Shown: one piece after another, positions 14,501-24,769 of the stretch
How the letters are laid out: each line of letters opens with the position of its first letter
Position numbering within the stretch: the stretch's first letter is position 1
Source: Scatophagus argus
Taxonomy: Eukaryota > Chordata > Actinopteri > Scatophagidae
DNA: 64,000 bases
Direction of reading: 5' to 3'
NCBI RefSeq assembly: GCF_020382885.2
Contig: NC_058513.1
Coordinates: forward strand, 7,386,774-7,450,773
Program-made: the position numbers and the translations under genes
Notes under the pieces: generated by a model
What the model was told of the DNA's origin: nothing
Databases searched by the model: none
Seen by the model: only the letters and a program-made list of their open reading frames with translations

Positions 14501-17500
14501 TCTGAGTGTGGTCAGTCTGCCAGAGCAGGAGGAGGAGGAGGAGGAGGTGGAGGAGGAGGAGGATCCGGTGTTGCTTCCGCCACCAGACTACAGCGACGAT
14601 GTCTCCTCTAACCCAGAGGTGCCCTCAACGCCTTCACCACAGAACATGGTCAGTACCAGCACCTGACTAAGCATGCACTACCCACATCCTGTTTGTTATT
14701 TTCTTAAATCAGTCCAAGAGCAGGGTACTAAAATAATCTTCTGATGGTGGTGTGTCCACTTATCCACTTGCTGATAAAGAGATAAAGTGTAAGAAGTGCT
14801 TTGATTCGATGGATCGGTGTGATGGTTTGATGTAAAGCACCACAGACTTTTGGAAATGGTACCAGTGTGCTGTGTAATGTTGCAGGAATTCTTGAATTTT
14901 GTTGTTATCAAGTGTTTACAGGCTACTTTTCAACACGGTTTTAATGTTTTTCACCAAGTAACATACTGACATGCTGTCATTTTAAACAGTAACTATTTCG
15001 CACCTTTTTATTGTCCTACAGAGGAGATGAGACACTGTCCTGTTGGTGGGTGGGGCTAAAAGAAGCTGTTCTATAAATGTGGTTAACTTGACTTTGGTCC
15101 TATCAGTTTTAAAGATGATGATATGTTAGTGTTGTGTTCACAACTTGTGACATTTTTTCCACTGCTACTTGCTCATACAAATACAGTGTATATTAATACT
15201 AATTAATAGAAATAAGTTGAGTAAACTTGCCAACAGAGATGCATTGTATCTTTGTTAAAGAAGATACATCTTCACTTCAGAAATTTGTTTGTGGTCAGTG
15301 TGTGACACACGTATCACATGTTACCTCGCTGACATTAACTCCAGATTTCATGGCCAAATCATGAAATGTCATCACGCAAAATGCTACTCTGACTAATCAT
15401 GTCTTATCAAAATCGTCTTTACTGCACAGTCATCGCCTCCACGCCCTTAAAACAGAGGCTTTCCAGAAACACACCTCAATTCCTCAAGCTAGATTGAGGA
15501 AATGTATTGCATTAATCTCATTGGTCATTTCTTCATTGACCTTGTGAGTATTTTTCAAAGGCCTCTGTAATTTTGTTGCTGAAACACACTTTTGTACTGT
15601 ATCGAGACAAAGAAGAAAGGTGTATAACTGAGGAGAGAGTCGCTTCCTCACAGTTAGTTTAAAAGATATCTGAAAAATGCTCCCAGCCAGGTTTTGCTAG
15701 CTTTTCTTCAGGAATGAAGAGATTGGAGGAAAAGGAGAGAGTTACAGAGGGAGACATAAAGGACAAGAGGTAGCAGACACAAATGTTATTTCATGCCTGC
15801 ACCGTATCTGCTGATTGAGAATGAACTAGTAGCCGTTCCAGTCAGCAGACAAGCCCAGGCACACTTTTTTTTCCCTCCCTCATCATCACCTTCCTCACTG
15901 TTCTGTCTGTACTCAGTGTCCTATCTGCTGCCTCAGGGTTTTATTATGAAATAAACCACAGAGCAGGATATACCTTCCCAACAGGAGGAACCCCAGCACT
16001 TTCCACTTTCTCTTTTTCTCATCTGATTCTTGTATAACTTAGCCAAGCAAGGACAAACACTATAATAATACCAATTAGAATTTGTCCCTGTCCTCCCTTT
16101 GACAATTTACTTACATAGCAGAAGGCTGACTGTGCTCTTTAGGTTTGTTGTTTTGACTGTGGGGTGAAGGTGGACCTTGTCACCAATGCTCTGGGGACTT
16201 TTGTTTGCTGAGTTTAGCCCCTCAGGTACCATTGAACTCCCTCGTTCCAGATAAAGAATCCTGAACTGAGGTGTCTTAGTTTCAGTGATTTCAGAACTGT
16301 GGTCAGGTGTCTCACTGGCAGCATTCTGGGATCAGCTGTAATCATAGTTTTCATATTTCTGAATTAAATTGCCTTGAAATTTCACTGAAAAAAACAAGAT
16401 TTCTCAATGATGTTTTGAGCTCTTTATAGCCAGCAAATCAACGAAAACTAAAACTGGAATGTTGTTGCATTTATGATTTGTTTTTAAGTTACTTAGTTCA
16501 GGGAATAAAAGTCTCCTGGCACGTGGCTGCGTGTTGGGTGACTTCTGGACTTTGTCTGCTCTCTAATGGAAGCTCAGGGTAATGCATGTTTTTCTGCATT
16601 TAATAAATGAATCCAAAGGGTATTATTCAGATGTATACATGAGAAATAACATAAAATGTCTTTGGTTTGCTTCTCTTTATCAGTCCTTGTCATGCACACC
16701 AAATAATTTAACGATAAAATCTTAGTTTAAACACACATTTATATCTGATCTAAAATGAAAACAACAGCTCATCGGTTGACAGTAGTTCCTCTGACATGTT
16801 TATTAACCACTGTAATGCCCTCATAAACTTTCCTTACAGCATTTTATTAACAGATATGTGCTATAGTCATTGCTCAGGTATTTATGTTTCTGAATTTTAT
16901 TGCTGCTATGCTCACTTGGCTCTAAGGCAATAAGATAATAGTTGTCCTCAGGTGAGAGAAAAAGAGGAGTGCATCTGTGGCCAGCCTTTCTAGATTGTCT
17001 AGATTCCAAACTCATTGAGGTCTGAAGTGATAGCTTAAATATGTGTCAAAACTTCACTGTGCTGATTAGTAAGAAGGGAGGGGGGCGCGACTGTTGGTGG
17101 GAAATCTTATCAAACCTGTCTGACAACACTTTCTTCACAGCTGGACGAAGGGATTTGTGATGATTGTGGTGGTGTAGGTTTAATGTTGTGTCTAATTTGT
17201 CTTTGTCCACTGGATCTTTAAGGGTCTTTTCTTCTGTGTTTTTTTTTTTCCTTGACCACAGGTTTCTTTAGTCAATGGGACTGCAAAGGCTCCCTTTTTA
17301 GGGTGAGTGACCTAAACCAACTAACAAAAACTCACATATTTTCACAGAGTTGTGTCAGTAACTAAATGTTGGTTGATTATCAGAGGATGATGGACTTTAA
17401 ACGTGTTATACCAGCAATATGATTTTCTCCCATTTTCTTCCTGCAGAGGAGGGAATCCGTTCGCCACGGTCAAACTGAGACCAACTGTGACAAATGACAG

Positions 17501-17519
17501 ATCAGCGCCACTGATCTAA
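5590..17519 (+). CDS. baiap2l1: BAIAP2L1 / IRTKS, I-BAR and SH3 adaptor (5' partial)
   Basis: This adaptor binds curved plasma membrane through its I-BAR (IMD) domain and couples it to actin regulators through its SH3 domain. Eleven coding exons join in phase: 5590-5651, 7023-7094, 7330-7464, 10444-10596, 10688-10831, 11348-11471, 11815-12028, 14320-14379, 14477-14648, 17262-17302, 17447-17519 (stop TAA), giving about 415 residues. The first five exons are the C-terminal part of the I-BAR helix bundle ([30 protein letters not shown]). The SH3 is split over 11815-12028 and 14320-14379 ([23 protein letters not shown]). The tail [20 protein letters not shown] is the family's conserved end with the actin-binding WH2-like motif. 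An acidic Glu run (14525-14562) separates SH3 and tail. The N-terminal I-BAR exons lie upstream of the window. Identity is firm from several near-identical blocks; the exact splice sites are read by eye. Confidence 0.95.
9161..9183. repeat. (GA)n microsatellite
   Basis: A pure GA dinucleotide run in the intron of baiap2l1 between exons 7330-7464 and 10444-10596. That intron (7465-10443) holds no other supported feature apart from an AT-rich tract at about 9890-10270. Confidence 0.9.
12408..12450. repeat. (CA)n microsatellite, interrupted
   Basis: Two CA runs separated by 'cgcgcttacacatgcacg', inside the baiap2l1 intron 12029-14319. Confidence 0.85.
13921..14155. mobile_element. Fish non-autonomous DNA transposon relic
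   Basis: The stretch containing 'tccagtctttgtgctaagct', 'aagctaaccagctggcagca', 'gagtggtatcgatcttctcg' and 'aaatgtcaaactactccttt' has the word order of a very common dispersed teleost MITE. Only one end is clear ('aaatgtcaaactactccttta', near 14132-14152), so the copy looks truncated. It sits in the last large intron before the second SH3 exon of baiap2l1. The family assignment is from memory. Confidence 0.6.
14649..17261 (+). other. baiap2l1: Intron of baiap2l1 without recognised genes
   Basis: A 2.6 kb intron between the exon ending QNM and the short exon starting VSLVNGT. No coding frame, RNA gene or repeat of note was recognised. Confidence 0.7.
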
Positions 17520-19105
17520 CACGGGGGAGGAGGATTTTCACCGCTGTCATGCCTTCAGGGGAATCGTGCAACATGTGACCCCTGTGACACACTAAATATC
17601 ACCCCAACTTAACATCTCATCAGCCTGCATGCTAGCCTTTCTCTGTATCAGTCTGCTCTGTTTAAGGGATCCACTGTATCTTAGCACTAGTGTGTTTCAC
17701 TGTGCCAGTGTGTGTTTTACATTAGCCACAACAAGGAACCATTGCATAATCATGTCGACAGGTTTTGTTGCACAAAGAAAAGAATTTTCTGTTCAAGTAA
17801 TTGTTAAAGTAATAAGTCACCCCAAAATGAAATTTAGACTTCACTGAAATCACTGAATCACTGGAAGTTGCAATCAGAAATATAGTACATCATGTTCCCT
17901 GGTGGCTGCTTCACAATAAAAGTCACCGGGTGAGTTTCAGTAGTTGAGTGTTTTTTCATGTGAAGAAGTAGCTTAATATAACAGATAATGCATAAACGAA
18001 TGCAGCTCTGACACAGTGTAAGGACAGTGTACAGTAAACAGTGAAGCTGATATCAATTTGATAAAACTGCCTTGGATTACATACATGCATAGGTTCTTGT
18101 GAATACTTCATGTATAGGTAGGCAATGAGAAGCCATAGTGGGAATGGCAGACTCCGCCACTAAAGATATAGAAGAAGTACTGAATGTAAATGCATCATGT
18201 GGCTGTTGCAGAAAGTTCTGTAGTAGTAAAAATGGAGTTTGATTTCATGAAAATCTAAATGATTTCAGCTTTAGTTTTCAGAAAATAATTAAAACCAGCA
18301 AAGACTTTAAAGTCTAAGCTTCCTTCCAAATATTTATAAATAAAACAACTGGGGTTTCTTGTCTGTCTAATGATCTCACAAATGCCAGTGGAGTTTCTAC
18401 TGACATGCTGACAAGGAGATAAAATCTGAATCTTCATTTTGGGGTGAATTGTCCCTTTAAGATCCTGTAAAAGAGAAGAGATGCTCAGAGAGTGTCATGA
18501 GGTCTTTGTCATGCTTGTTCATGTTGCAGTCAGTGCATGGTTTGAATACAGGATGAAGAGAACCAGATGTAAACAGTAGTGACCTGATGCTGAGGGGAAA
18601 AGACCAGCACCCAGGCTGTCTTCCTGACTTGCCAAAAATACATATATTGTTATTTCTATTTTTATTCATTATTTTTGTCTTTTTTTTTTTTTAAGAGACA
18701 TTGTGATATACAAAGGTTGTGAGAATGAAGGGAGAGTGATGTGTTGGGGGGAAAGGGTCATTTTGAGTGAAGGCAAAACATGTTGCTGTTCAAATGAAGA
18801 AGGCTATTTATATACATTAAGAGCTATTTAAATATAATACGTATAAAGCAGTCCATTCTGATGCCCCTTTGAATACAATATTCACTGCACTCATGATCTC
18901 ACACTGATTGTGATTTGACTGCGGGTATGTATTTTAAATGAGCAAAGTAGCCTTTTGATGAAGGGAATGTTTTTCACTCGCCATAGTTTCACTGTTATTT
19001 AATGTAGATACTGTGTACAATGCACAGTTTATGCAAAAAAAAATGTACCTTTACTGGTTGTCATTTGCATTGTATAAATAAAGTGGGTTGTTGTTTGAAA
19101 TCTAC
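17520..19105 (+). other. baiap2l1: 3' UTR of baiap2l1
   Basis: This non-coding stretch follows the TAA at 17517-17519. The first good poly(A) signal that fits is AATAAA at 19077-19082, just after an AT-rich, T-rich tract, so cleavage is expected near 19100. Another AATAAA lies at 19319-19324 and could serve a longer form. The UTR contains an inserted transposon-like element (17804-18460). The UTR end is inferred from the signal only. Confidence 0.6.
17804..18460. mobile_element. Non-autonomous DNA transposon (MITE-like) in the baiap2l1 3' UTR
   Basis: The ends are imperfect inverted repeats. The left end reads ttaaagtaataagtcacccc then aaaatgaa. The right end, reverse-complemented, reads ttaaagggacaattcacccc then aaaatgaa. 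The 650 bases between have no transposase frame. Elements with 'gtcaccccaaaatgaa' ends are common in fish genomes. I could not define a clear target-site duplication, and the family name is not certain. Confidence 0.6.
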
Positions 19106-19969
19106 CAAGTATTAACTGTTTTTTTAGGATTTTTTTTTGCCATGTATTTGCTTTTCAGAATGTAAATGTGTGATGAGGAGCTGATTGTTGGAACAGTTAT
19201 TGATTCTCATAGACCCACTGATGTTGAGCTTGTGAGCGAGTCCACCTTGTTCACAGTTATTTCCTCGTGCTTCAGAGTATCTTGCCACTGTGCTGACCAC
19301 TGTAGTCTTTTTTTTTCTCAATAAAATAAGATAAAAATTAAAAAATATATAAACTTTAATTGTGCTTTCTGTTTTCCACTCACTGGCTTCTGTGAAAGTT
19401 TGGTTGTTGCTGCTCAGGTGCCTCCTCACAAAGGTGAATATTTTGTGGAAGACGTAGGAATTTAAATTATGACCCGTTTTTACTCGCAGACCAAATGCCA
19501 TACTACTGTGGCCATATGTGTTCCCTGCACTGTTTGTACCTTCTCCCATCCTGTTGGCTCAAGCTCTATCAAGGTATTCTACATCCTGATTGCTCTGTGA
19601 GGTGCACCTGGCCAGTAAAAGGGAGTACTTGTCAAAGCTCAGCATCAGAAGGGAGATGTTTCGGGAGTGGGGACTGTTGGTCTTCATGCTTTGCTGCTGT
19701 TGTTGTGTTTTACGTGATTTACCATTTTTTGTTTTTTGGGGGGGTTTTTTGGCAGTATTAGTTTAGTATCTTGTTTGTCTGTCTTTATGTTAATAAATTC
19801 CATTTTAAAGGTGTCTTTCTGTGGTTGATGAGGGTCTGATGGAGTGTTGTTCAGCCCTTAGGGCTGCCTGAGAGTGGGGTGTAACAACATTGGCTATAAA
19901 AACTTGTATAAAGTAACACAGACAGATATCTGAAAACTAAGGGAAAGAGAGGTTTTAGCTACGTTGGCA

Positions 19970-20342
19970 GGGTTGTAGCTAGAACAGTGATGGACCACAG
20001 ACCCAGCTCCAACCACCAGCAAGCACTCATCAGCCTGCTGATGAGATACGCACACTCTTTAAAATCAATACACAGAAAGCAGGATGGGTCCTCAGAGGCT
20101 GTGCTGCAGAACATCTTTAACCTTTCTCTGTCTAATTTATCAATAACATCTATGAACACTATTTATGAGGATAATATGGTTTTTAATTTCACTTTCAACT
20201 ACATTTGTTATGGCATTTTCATATACTGGCCCCGGTTCTTGAGTGCAACTAAATTTTGATGTATGTTTTGTACAATGACAATAAAAAATGTTATTGTCAA
20301 TCTTATCGTATCTCACCTTATCTTATCTTACCTTATCTTATC
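19970..20342 (+). mobile_element. Probable 3' end of a non-LTR retrotransposon (L2/Maui-like)
   Basis: The segment ends 'ttgtacaatgacaataaaaa' followed by a degenerate (CTTAT)n tail, the usual form of 3' ends of L2-clade LINEs in fish. A short coding-like stretch precedes it (about 19990-20150, 'LMRYAHSLKSIHRKQDGSSE') but no reverse transcriptase is present, so this would be a 5'-truncated copy. The clade is inferred from the tail pattern only. Confidence 0.45.
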
Positions 20343-21761
20343 AATGAGGGCACAAATGTCAGTATTTTGGGTCAGTGTGTGGTAGTGGTACAGTTTACCT
20401 TATACTGTTACATGTATATTACAATGTTTGAAAGATACTCAAAGCTTCTGTACCTGTCTTTTTGGGAAAAAAAAGATGAGGTTTGCACACCAGTTTATAT
20501 GATAGCTACAGTTAAAAGACATACTGACAATTAATGGATGAGAGCGTTTGTCACTGTGAATATGTAGCAAAGTAAAAAAACGGATGTGCCTCTGAGAGCA
20601 GCTGTTCGTCCTTTAGGAATGTCCAAAGAGAGGACTGAGTACCAGCAGAGGCTTGTCAACTGGTGACAACCCGAAAAGCCAGGACATGCAGAGAAACAGC
20701 CCCGACTGTTGTGAGGTAAAAGGGTGCGAACAGCTTTGTGAAATATAAACTGGTTATGAACTAATCTTTGTTATGTGTGAAAGTACAATGACAATACCAT
20801 TGCCCCTTCCTGTGTTAAACCAGCAATAAGGGGGGTTGCGTCCACTGGGGGGCAGCAGAAACAAGCAGTAAACACTGACATAGTAACACTGACATAACAT
20901 CACCTTTAAGTTGTTGTGTTGATTTTTGTGAGCAAGCAAGTGAGGGAAATACCTGGACATTACCTTTGAAGACAGAAAATCCAGAGGTGTTTCCAATTAT
21001 TTTCCATTCATTATTAATTGTGGAGTATCTCACACACCGGACAGGTTGTCAGGGTGTGACCCGGGTCAAAAGTGTTGTTGCGGTTCATGTTTTGAATATT
21101 ACTCTTTAGGGCTGTGAGATCCACAAAGTTTTATTTCAAGCATAAAACTATAAACCTGCATAAATATGACTACAGCTTTACTTATTTGTAATATATAGTC
21201 ATAGTCAAGTTTTATATTATCAGTTTGAGTTTCATGCACTTTCTGTAATAAAACATAAACAGCAAAATTCACATCAGATGATAGACCAAAGTAACAGAGC
21301 TGAATGGTCCTACGACCAATCAGGATTTACAGTGAAGTTAGCACCACGGCCTGCATTAGCACTCACACACACAAATAAATGAATGAAAATGAAAAATAAA
21401 GAAATACAGACAAAATGAGGAGAATTGCAGAAGCTAAGAAAAAAAATTACATGCCAATGACATTAATTCATTTATTTAATCATAAGTATTTATTTATTTA
21501 TTTTCTGATTACTATTTTGTGTGGACTATAAATTTAGAGATAGAGCTGCTGATTATTTAGGCCAATCTGAGCTTTCATTCATTAGCTTATTCTTTTATTT
21601 ATTCATAGATTTCACTATTTGTCTAGATTTTACTTGTATTTAATAATTACTTGCAGTAATAAAAATGATTTTTGAGCCATTAGTCATTATTTCCATCCAT
21701 ATTTAAATGACTTTTTAAGTTGTGAAATGTCATGTAGCCTATTTGTTGAACGACTGACTAA

Positions 21762-21798
21762 TTTTTATTATTATTATTATTAATAATAATAATAATTA
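21762..21798. repeat. AT-rich inverted repeat (TTA)n/(TAA)n
   Basis: A run of TTA/ATT triplets flips to TAA/AAT triplets near 21780, so the two halves are reverse complements with almost no loop and could extrude as a hairpin or cruciform. Confidence 0.75.
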
Positions 21799-22023
21799 GA
21801 CGTGAGTAACAGTTTCGCAGGTAGTCATGGTGATGGAATACCGTTTTCATCAAAGCCACAATTCTAATTCCAGTCTGTAGTAAAACTTGGAGCAGACGTG
21901 TTGGCAAGAGAAACACTTGAACTGTGGTGCAAGTGCAAAATCGTTCAAAAGTGAATCTTTGAAGTCAGAAAACATCTCTTCAAAAACACCTGAAGACAGC
22001 AACTTCGCAGCGGGGGGCGGATA

Positions 22024-23676
22024 ATGGCCTCCAGTGTTTTGCGCCGTGAGAAATACCTGCTGTACATTGGCGTCGACCGTGTGGTGGATGACCGCTATGG
22101 TAAAACGTAGTAGACGAGTGCTGATTAAAACGTGTTAAATCTATATTATTATAACATCAAATATATTTTACATTATAAATATACCAAAATACCACATCAT
22201 AAACATAAATATAAGTTATGTCATTTTGTTGGTTGAATGTTAACTATTTAACTACATTAAACTTGTTATTTCGATGTAATAATTAAAATAGATAATGGAT
22301 TTTACTGAGAGTACATGTGACAGGTAAAAATATTTATGTAGTGATTGAGAAAAACCTTTTGAGGGGAGTTAACACTGAGGCAAATTTAAAAAAAATGCTA
22401 AAAATTGTGTACATTGCCCGTGCCTATGAGATTAGCTCCTCTATTAGAACTCGCCAGATACCTGTTGTTTGTAGACCAAAGAGATAATTTAAGTCAATTC
22501 CCTTATTCCTACCATATTGTGGCCATAGATCAGAGCAAGATATGAAATAAATATTATGGCTTGTATTCATTCATCACAGTTTGGCATATGCTGCGGTTCT
22601 AACTTGCTGAAAACATTTAGCTTCTGTGAAGTAAAGTTTATGCACAGTGCAGTCATTCTTTGCTTGAGGCTGCCTGTGTTTTTAATTATTACATTATCTA
22701 TTATTATATAATTCAGGACCATGACTGTGTTCTCAGAGCGAAAGAATACCTTTCATCTTTTGATATGATTTTAAATTTCATTCAACAGAAGTATAGAAAT
22801 GAAATGTGCCATCTTCTACTTGTTATTATGAGAGAGGCAGACATTCTGAAGTTTTGTTTAAACAATGTTTCGTTCATATGTCACTCGTATCGCATGTCAG
22901 AATAGAACAGCTCAGATCTTCTTTGTGGAATGATGTGAGCAGTGCTTTAAATTATAGAAATGCGCAGCTGTTTTGTTTTGACCTGTTCATGTCTGCATGT
23001 TATTCTTACTCATGTGACTAACGTTTTCGTTCTCTTGACTTTCCGTTCAGATGCTTTGCCTCTGCCAAGACAAGTCCTTGAACTAGAGGTAACCAACTTG
23101 AGGAACCGTCCTCTGAGCAACGCAAGCGTCAACTCTTTGAGGGAGTCCGTCCTGGGCCTGTATCACAACCTCGTCACAGGCTCCAAGGACTTTCCTCCAA
23201 TTCCATTCAGTGGTTCTTTTGCTTCAAGTCTAAGGTGCACACCCTTCGTCCGCGTGGCTCAGGCGCAGAAGGAGAACACCAGCCCGTGTCCCCTCATGGC
23301 AGCACCGTCAGGTTTGGTGCCGCCATTGACACAATCCATCTCTTCTGATCAGATTGTACTGACTCCAGTTCTTCCAGAGAAGGCAGATATGGAAGCCCTG
23401 AAGGCGGACCGCAGAAACTGTGTCCGACCCACGCAGGTTGATGGCAAGACTGTGACGAGAGTCATTTCTCCTGTGTACCACGTTGACACTATAGAAACAC
23501 CAAATTGCTGGAGAGTGAGCGACTACAGAGAAGACGGACAAGTTCTCATGTCGGTCTTCTGTCAGTTTACTAGAGACTTTGCACAGTACACAAAGCCTCG
23601 GCAACAGACAAGGAAGAGGAAGAACACTGACACAGAGAGCAGCAGCAGCAGGCTATCAAAACGCATGAGAGTGTAA
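22024..23676 (+). CDS. Unrecognised two-exon protein, 233 aa, basic Ser-rich C-terminus
   Basis: Exon 1 is 22024-22099 (start MASSVLRREKYLLYIGVD; donor G|GTAAAA). Exon 2 is 23051-23676 (acceptor ttccgttcAG, stop TAA). The phases agree (25 codons + 1, then 2), giving 233 residues. I do not recognise the family. The first 70 residues are hydrophobic/charged and could fold (YLLYIGVDRVVDDRY, QVLELEVTNLRNRPLS, VNSLRESVLGLYHNL). The middle is Pro/Ser-rich and looks disordered. The end is a nuclear-localisation-like basic stretch (RQQTRKRKN, SRLSKRMRV) around a Ser run. A nuclear protein is a reasonable guess, no more. A decayed copy of exon 2 follows directly. No AATAAA lies close to the stop; the first good one is 24764-24769, so the 3' UTR may be long or spliced. 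Confidence 0.7.
22100..23050 (+). other. Single intron of the unnamed gene
   Basis: AT-rich intron bounded by GTAAAA and a T-rich tract ending ttccgttcag. The open frame that runs from 22960 into exon 2 is intronic at its start: its first 30 codons cover the polypyrimidine tract and acceptor. Confidence 0.65.
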
Positions 23677-23829
23677 CTGTTTTTATTTATTTATTTATTT
23701 ATTTTACCCTCATACTGACAGGGTGGAATAAGTTTTAGTTTTTACTCCTCTGGGCCTGTGCATCTGGCAGGGCTGGTGATGGGAAACTCACCTGACAGAA
23801 AAGAAACAGTGAGCACTCTCCACCATCAC

Positions 23830-24425
23830 ATTTCCCAACGAGAGGAACCGTCCTCTGAGCACCACAAGAGTGAACTCATTGAGGGAGTCCATCCTGAGCC
23901 TCCTCATCACAGGCTCCAATGACTTTCCTCTACTTCCATTCAAAGAATCCTTCGACTCATCTAAGATGGTCACACCCTTCGATCAGGTCCAGCAGGGGCA
24001 AACAAAAGGACAATCAGGTCTCATAGAACCTACAGCCAGGTACCTATACCTATAGCTGTACTGACTAAATATCTTCTGATATTAACATATAACACAGAGC
24101 TTGGAGCCCTGAAGCATACACCGCAGAAACTGTGACCATGATCATCTCCTCCCCTGTGCACAGCTCTGAGAACAGCAAGTTGGAAACCGATGGACAGTGA
24201 CTGACAACAAGCAAGATGGACATGTTCCAGTAGTGGCCCTGCATCAGTTTGTTAATGACTCTGTATCATGTGCAAAGCCTCAGCGACAGAAGAGGAACAG
24301 GAAGGACACTGATGTAGAGAGCAGCAGCAGCAGCAGCAGTCTGTGGTCACTCAAAAAACACATGAGTGACTGTCTTTTCACCCTGTGCTGGCAAGGTGGT
24401 ATCAGTTTTAGTCTTTACTCTTCAG
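23830..24425 (+). pseudogene. Decayed tandem copy of exon 2 and 3' UTR of the unnamed gene
   Basis: The stretch repeats exon 2 of the upstream gene in order. Shared pieces are gaggaaccgtcctctgagca (23842 and 23099), NSLRES(V/I)L, 'cacaggctccaa.gactttcctc', 'ccgcagaaactgtg', and the end KPxRQxRxRKxTDxESSSS with the Ser run enlarged to seven. Similarity continues past the stop into the UTR ('agggtggaataagttttag' versus 'aaggtggtatcagttttag'). Stop codons (for example TAG at 24053-24055) and a loss of the middle Pro/Ser-rich part break the frame. No copy of exon 1 was seen. The copy sits about 165 bases past the parent's stop, so it looks like local segmental duplication of a 3' exon followed by decay. 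Confidence 0.8.
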
Positions 24426-24465
24426 TCCAGACCAAATTGACCTTTGTTTGTCATTTTTCATTTAG

Positions 24466-24552
24466 AAAAGAGAGCAGAGGAAGAAACAAGAGGAGAGGAG
24501 ACCAGAGGAGACAAAGGATGAGCATATACTGTGAATCCCCTCATTTCAAAAG
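24466..24552 (+). other. Exon-like unit, copy 1 (flanked by splice consensus)
   Basis: A purine-rich unit preceded by a pyrimidine tract ending tttAG and followed by AG|GTAATT. It contains 'gaagaaacaagaggagagga' and ends 'ctgtgaatcccctcatttca'. A second, similar unit lies 195 bases on. It could be a 3' UTR or non-coding exon of the unnamed gene or of its decayed copy. There is no direct evidence of transcription. Confidence 0.4.
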
Positions 24553-24660
24553 GTAATTAGCCATTTTCAGAATTTCTGTATTGATTAGTTGTTCTTCTCG
24601 GTTCCTGACTGCCAAAGTTATTAACTGCTGTTCTCCTTTGCTTTCATTTGACTTTTACAG

Positions 24661-24769
24661 AGAGGAGAAGAAACAAGGAAGAATCAAGTCCAGACCAAGA
24701 CCAAATGAGACAAGAGACAAGCAAATGCTGTCTCCATGCACTGTGAACCCACTCATTTCAGAAAATAAA
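24661..24769 (+). other. Exon-like unit, copy 2, ending in a poly(A) signal
   Basis: This resembles the unit at 24466-24552: 'gaggagaagaaacaaggaag' then 'ctgtgaacccactcatttca'. It is also preceded by a pyrimidine tract ending acttttacAG. Where copy 1 has a donor (AAAAG|GTAATT), copy 2 reads GAAAATAAAT and contains AATAAA at 24764-24769, so it could act as a terminal exon. This is inference from sequence signals only. Confidence 0.4.

Larger units (their letters stand above)
19106..22023. other. Intergenic, baiap2l1 to the unnamed gene
   Basis: No gene is supported here. Small open frames lack splice context or domain resemblance. It contains a LINE-tail-like segment (19970-20342) and a perfect-looking TTA/TAA inverted repeat (about 21762-21798). 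A GC-richer patch just before 22024 ('cttcgcagcggggggcggat') may be the promoter and 5' UTR of the next gene. Confidence 0.6.

Noticed and set aside
20970-21060. Possible exon near 'ccggacaggttgtcagggtg'
   Set aside because: No open frame with splice sites on either side; no family match.
22960-23050. Upstream ATG of the 238-codon frame as the true start of the unnamed gene
   Set aside because: Its first 30 codons cover the polypyrimidine tract and acceptor before 23051, while the 22024 exon joins in phase and has a better start context.
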